Part shown: piece by piece, positions 60,494-64,000 of the stretch | Position numbering within the stretch: the stretch's first letter is position 1 | Layout: each line of letters opens with the position of its first letter | Assembly (NCBI RefSeq): GCF_000002875.2 | Contig: NC_009400.2 | Span: forward strand, 503,574-567,573 | Source of the DNA: Leishmania infantum JPCM5 | Lineage: Eukaryota; Euglenozoa; Kinetoplastea; Trypanosomatida; Trypanosomatidae | Direction: 5' to 3' | Length of the DNA: 64,000 nucleotides | Notes under the pieces: model-generated | What the model was told of the DNA's origin: nothing | Databases searched by the model: none | What the model saw: only the letters and a program-made list of their open reading frames with translations | Program-made: the position numbers and the translations under genes

Positions 60494-61112
60494 ACATGTA
60501 TATAGCAGGGGCCGACGTCAAGGCTCAGCATCCATCCTCTCCTAAGGAGACGAAAACGGATTAATCAGGAAGGAATGCTCCGCACAGTCAGCAAGGGAGA
60601 GGGAGGAAAGAGGGGGAAGGAGGGAGGCCTGTGGCTCGTGCACGCAGAACTACACGTACACGTGTACAGAAGAAAGACGGTGGAGGAGGGAGGGATGGAG
60701 GGACGAAGAAGAGAGCCACGGCAAGGTAGAGGAGAGAGTTGGAGGACATGATCCAGCAAACACAAAAGGGGGAAAGAGGACTGAAAGGCAGAAAGGATGG
60801 GTGATGGGGTGGGTGGGGCACCGGCTGCACGTAAACACATACACGCTGTACAAGAATGAGGGATTAGCTGCACAGTCAGCCCACGCAACCATGCGCACAG
60901 GCGACCCTGCGGGCTCGCGACGTTTCGATACCACGAAATCCACCAAGAAAAAAAATGATGGGTCGCATAAAAGAGGGGGAGAGGGGAGGGGCCGCACGTG
61001 CACAAACACAACGGAGAGGCAGAGAATAGCGATGCTACGTCTTCGGAGGCGCTTCGGTCTGTATCTGAGTGCCACATCCCTTTCCTCCTCTCATTATCCT
61101 CTGCTGCGCAGC
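60494..61112. other. intergenic spacer
   Basis: Purine-rich plus strand near 60590-60630 and 60660-60800; no gene recognised. It would provide the 3' UTR of the ARL6-like gene and splice signals for the next gene. Confidence 0.5.
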
Positions 61113-61661
61113 TCACTTCTTCTTGGACTGCTCCAGGTGGCGCAGCATCACTGACCGCAGCCAGTCCATCCCTTCGTGAATGCCCTCGCCTCGCAGTGCG
61201 TTGGAGGCGAATATGTTCATGGGATGATCACCCATGAGACTATTCAGCTGCAGGATCTGCGTCAGCTCCATCGGCGTCTTTGCCCCTGCGAGGTCCATCT
61301 TGTTGGCGAAGAAAACAAACGGCACCTTGCACGTCTTGAGATCGGCGTGATGGAGCATCTGCTCCAGCTCGTCCTTCACGACGCACAGGCGGAGGGCATC
61401 GCTGCTGTCGATCACGAACACGACACCGTCGATGTTGCTGTAGTAGCTCTCCCACAGTCCTCGGAACTTCTGCGCGCCGCTCATGTCGAACGCTGTAATA
61501 TACACATTTCCTTTCTTGAAGCTGTCCACGTTGTACCCCACGGTGGCCGCGATGTTCTCGGAGCGCTGGTTCTCCGGCTTCATAAAGTTGATGATGGTGG
61601 TTTTACCGCTGTTGTCCAGCCCGCAAATGATGATGTTCAGCTTCGTCTTCGCTTGCCCCAT
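61113..61661 (-). CDS. ARL6: ARL6/BBS3-like small GTPase
   Basis: 182 residues from the ATG at 61661. The start MGQAKTKLNI has Gly2, the N-myristoylation site of Arf-family proteins. The P-loop is GLDNSGKT (14-21), the switch I threonine is Thr40, switch II begins FDMSGAQKFRGLWESYY (58-74), NKMD is at 120-123 and ASNALRGEGIHEGMDWL at 152-168. The TTIIN after the P-loop, DMSG instead of DVGG, FVIDSSDALR and GEG..EGMDWL are typical of ARL6, the GTPase that recruits the BBSome coat for ciliary/flagellar membrane traffic. Odd point: the residue equivalent to the catalytic glutamine is Ala63. A few upstream codons (to 61688) are open but follow the probable splice acceptor. Confidence 0.92.
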   Translation of the reverse strand: MGQAKTKLNIIICGLDNSGKTTIINFMKPENQRSENIAATVGYNVDSFKKGNVYITAFDMSGAQKFRGLWESYYSNIDGVVFVIDSSDALRLCVVKDELEQMLHHADLKTCKVPFVFFANKMDLAGAKTPMELTQILQLNSLMGDHPMNIFASNALRGEGIHEGMDWLRSVMLRHLEQSKKK

Positions 61662-61677
61662 CTTTCGCCCAGACCCG

Positions 61678-61703
61678 CTGCGCCACACACGAAAAAAAAG
61701 AGA
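61678..61703 (-). promoter_or_regulatory. candidate splice acceptor of the ARL6-like gene
   Basis: On the transcribed strand a tract rich in C and T (complement of 61691-61704, containing T8) is followed by GTGTGTGGCGCAG, the AG being the complement of 61678-61679, about 17 nt before the ATG at 61661. This also supports starting the protein at MGQAK. Confidence 0.45.
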
Positions 61704-61704
61704 G

Positions 61705-62717
61705 ATGCGTGTGTGACACGGATTCCCTCACAGGGAAAGAAGCGCTTGGCTGGACGCTGTGCTAGTAAGAGTGCTTGTATACGTGCGCACCGTACTGGAT
61801 GTATGATGGTGTCTACTGGAAGTGGTTCTGTACAGGTATGCGGCGAGGATAGCAAGCACCTGAAGATAGTGATGCTCATGTGAGGGAGAGAGATGCGGTG
61901 GTGCGAGAGGGATAGATTGGCAGGGTGCACAGTGACAAGAAGAAAATGACGCGCTCGAAGGGGCCCCTCTGCACGGCGAGATAGAGAAGGAAAGACGCAC
62001 ATGTGGATGCACCCCTGTGACTTTGTGGCTTTACGCACGCTCAAGGAGCGGCGAGAAGCAGCAGAAGAGAAAGCACGGTGCTGTGCCGATCATACATGCG
62101 CACCACTATGCACAGCTGCATGCGCGCGACACGACACGCATGCACTTGTAGAACTGCGCCGGCCAGCTGACTTCACTGAGAGTGGAAGTGGCGAGAGCTT
62201 CTTGTTTTTTTCTTTCCTTTTTCAACGTCTCCATTTCTCGGCTTTACAGCATGAGCTGAACGCCACTCGACCCCCACTTGGGCCTGCCGCAGGCCCCTCA
62301 TCGCCTGGTGCAGTGCAGCGCTAGACACACGCGTTACAGCAACGCAACGACTCATTTAGCTCAGCAAGGCCTCTGCTTCAGACTCTACCCACTCGCCCAC
62401 CCCTCACAGCCGCTCACATTATATTGGCTGCAACCCCAGGTGCATGCCGCACGAGCCCAGGGCCCTGAGACCCTGTGCACAGCCCGTATGCCATGCCTCC
62501 CTCTGTCGCTTCAAACCGCGGCATGGAATAGTGTGGTGTGGAGACTCTTCACATTGACATCTGGAGGACTCGATGGTGTAGCTTGGGGTACCTCTCGTCA
62601 TATTTCTGGCATCGCTGCCTCATCAGCCCACCCGGTGGGATATAGCGCATGTAGCATGCTCTTCGCACACCTGCGCTGTGGGGCTCATTCGCATGGATCT
62701 CTTCGCGCCCCTCTCGT
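61705..62717. other. non-coding flank of the retroelement remnant
   Basis: No supported gene. The sequence is less repetitive than the other spacers and includes a near-perfect palindrome at 62281-62297. The part from ~62300 to 62717 follows, in element orientation, the zinc-finger end of the retroelement remnant, so it may be that element's 3' non-coding region. The 231-codon plus frame at 62278-62973 is antisense to the remnant and is not credible as a gene. Confidence 0.4.
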
Positions 62718-63560
62718 CTATCCCTCTTGCTCTGCTGACCTCTCCGGATGCTCTGTTTCGATGTGGCACACTATGCCAGCTATGCATGACAGCGCGTGCG
62801 CGCAGTGCTCACATGTCTGCGTCCTGGGGCCTACTTCAGGGCGGCGTTGCCGACTGAGAGATTCGCTGCCTTCATCTGCCATTTCCGCCGATGCCATGGT
62901 GAGGTGTGTCTGGATGGCCTGCCCGCATGCGCCGCGACACGTGGAACGCTGCTCTGAACCTGGGGCGGCATGAGACACGGCGCCTTCTGGACACGCCCGC
63001 CTGTTCACAGGTGCGGGGTGTGTCAAGCAGAAGAGATCCGTGTCGATCGCCGTGAGGAAGAAGAGCAAGTCCGTTAAGGCATTCATACCTGTTTTTTTTT
63101 TCTGTGCCTCGGGTAATGGACTTGCCCTCGCAGCAGGTGAAGCCCAAGCACTCCCCCTGCTCCACAGTCAGCGAGTCCACTACAGTGACGAGGAAGGGGT
63201 CTAGGGGACTGATCCTTGTGTGACTCCGCTTGCACACATCGCCATCTTCAACCTGTTCTCGAGGAAGCGAGCAAAGACGCGACGACAGGCTGCCAAGTCC
63301 ACGACCCGGCGAGAAAGGCACAGGGCTACATTGAACGCCTTCAGCGCCGTGATGATAACGCCGTGATCGACCTACTCGACCGTGCGAGCCCTAGAGTCCG
63401 CAAGCACTGCGCCTGCCTTGGTGCCCCCCAGCTGGTACTTGTCTTGCAGATAGTTGCGCAGTGGTCGCGAGGCAATTCGCTCAAGTGGCTTGCTCAGATG
63501 GCTGGTAAGGGTTACAGAGACGGTAGGATGCAGGACCATCATCGGGGTTGCGCGGCCTCA
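62718..63560 (-). mobile_element. degenerate ingi/L1Tc-type non-LTR retroelement (DIRE-like remnant)
   Basis: Pieces of a reverse transcriptase are readable on the minus strand across several frames separated by stops and frameshifts. In order they are: VTLTSHLSKPLERIASRPLR (about 63455-63520), ALKAFNVAL (~63335-63370), SGVTQGSV (~63210-63235, the GxxQGS motif), PLDPFLVTVVDSL (~63165-63204), and LTDLLFFLTAID (~63044-63080, where an intact element has the catalytic YADD/FADD box; here one Asp of the pair is lost). At 62748-62813 a CX2CX12HX4H zinc finger (CEHCAHALSCIAGIVCHIET, His113) matches the C-terminal finger of the ingi/L1Tc class. Degenerate elements of this class are known in Leishmania. 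The copy cannot make a full protein. Confidence 0.75.
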
Positions 63561-64000
63561 GGAAGGACCCGCACCGAGCCCCGCTTTTCATGCAGTAGGG
63601 ACGCGGCCGGTGACAACGCTCTAATTGTGGATGCTCGGCAGCGCTCTCTTGCCGTGCATGGGGAGGTGCGTGAGGCTTTCACGGCCAGGCTTGTCGATGC
63701 CCGGGGTAGGGCCGCCGTGGACGTCACGGAGAGCCACCTCGAGCTCACCCATCGCGAACGGTTTGAGGGGCGTCGTGCTGCGTCTCTGTGGGAGCGAGAA
63801 AAGGAATACAGTGAGAAGAGTGAGCCGCTATCGCTGCACACACGCGGGCGCCATGGATGCTGCGCGGAAGCCGTGGAGGTAGGCTCCAGGGACGGGGAGA
63901 AGGCGCGCGCACCAACCTATACGCGCACGCTTCAGCGAGCGCTGACATTCCCACTCGGCTGTGGCGGCGGTGGTGTAGAAGGCGTTGCCGTCGCCTCAGC
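63498..64000 (+). CDS. plus-strand open frame running off the right edge (possible gene or remnant)
   Basis: A plus frame is open from an ATG at 63498 (a second in frame at 63528) to the window end. From ~63612 it reads like ordinary protein sequence (NALIVDARQRSLAVHGEVRE, then VDVTESHLELTHRERFEGRR), whereas the opposite strand gives Ser/Arg low complexity typical of antisense. No family recognised. It is the only plus-strand candidate in the window; its 5' end overlaps the retroelement remnant. It may be a gene of a divergent unit, a truncated gene, or chance. Confidence 0.35.
   Translation, partial: MAGKGYRDGRMQDHHRGCAASGRTRTEPRFSCSRDAAGDNALIVDARQRSLAVHGEVREAFTARLVDARGRAAVDVTESHLELTHRERFEGRRAASLWEREKEYSEKSEPLSLHTRGRHGCCAEAVEVGSRDGEKARAPTYTRTLQRALTFPLGCGGGGVEGVAVAS

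Noticed and set aside
62278..62973. 231-codon plus-strand ORF
   Set aside because: It is antisense to the retroelement remnant and rich in Ser/His/Cys without recognisable content.

Overview
The window looks like a piece of a Leishmania-type (trypanosomatid) nuclear chromosome. The supporting signs are intron-less, GC-rich genes, some very long, all placed on one strand. They are separated by 0.3-2.8 kb spacers of low-complexity DNA: dinucleotide and triplet repeats, poly-C/poly-G runs, and purine tracts that become polypyrimidine tracts on the transcribed strand. There is a tandem cytochrome c with the kinetoplastid/euglenozoan single-cysteine haem motif, and a decayed ingi/L1Tc-type retroelement. 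Three runs of about 100 N mark scaffold gaps. From memory, and unverified, tandem cytochrome c genes and the RNA polymerase I large subunit lie together on chromosome 16 of Leishmania major.

Layout: every confident gene is on the minus strand, so the window reads from right to left as one polycistronic unit. In transcription order (right to left): a degenerate retroelement at 62.7-63.6 kb with a plus-strand open frame running off the right edge; an ARL6/BBS3-like small GTPase (61.1-61.7 kb); a possible small ORF (59.9-60.5 kb); an Sm-fold protein like NAA38/LSMD1 (59.2-59.5 kb); a membrane-anchored amidase of the FAAH type (55.2-57.0 kb); the RNA polymerase I largest subunit (47.7-53.1 kb); a 3745-residue protein of unknown function (34.6-45.8 kb); a 1404-residue leucine-rich-repeat protein (28.5-32.8 kb); two cytochrome c genes (26.2-26.5 and 23.4-23.7 kb); a 1000-residue protein with beta-rich segments (17.6-20.6 kb); a diacylglycerol kinase-like protein (14.2-16.4 kb); a 99-residue single-pass membrane protein (13.3-13.6 kb); a 2233-residue protein with an MGC acylation-like N-terminus (5.3-12.0 kb); and a large protein cut by the left edge (1-4.5 kb).

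As usual for trypanosomatids, neighbours are not functionally linked operons; co-transcription is followed by trans-splicing at AG sites downstream of polypyrimidine tracts, several of which can be placed here. The observations most worth checking are a weak, ordered resemblance to the cholesterol-dependent cytolysin fold inside the 2233-residue protein, the cytochrome c duplication that copies the 5' UTR and coding region but not the 3' UTR, an ARL6-like GTPase lacking the usual catalytic glutamine, and the retroelement next to what may be a strand-switch at the right edge.
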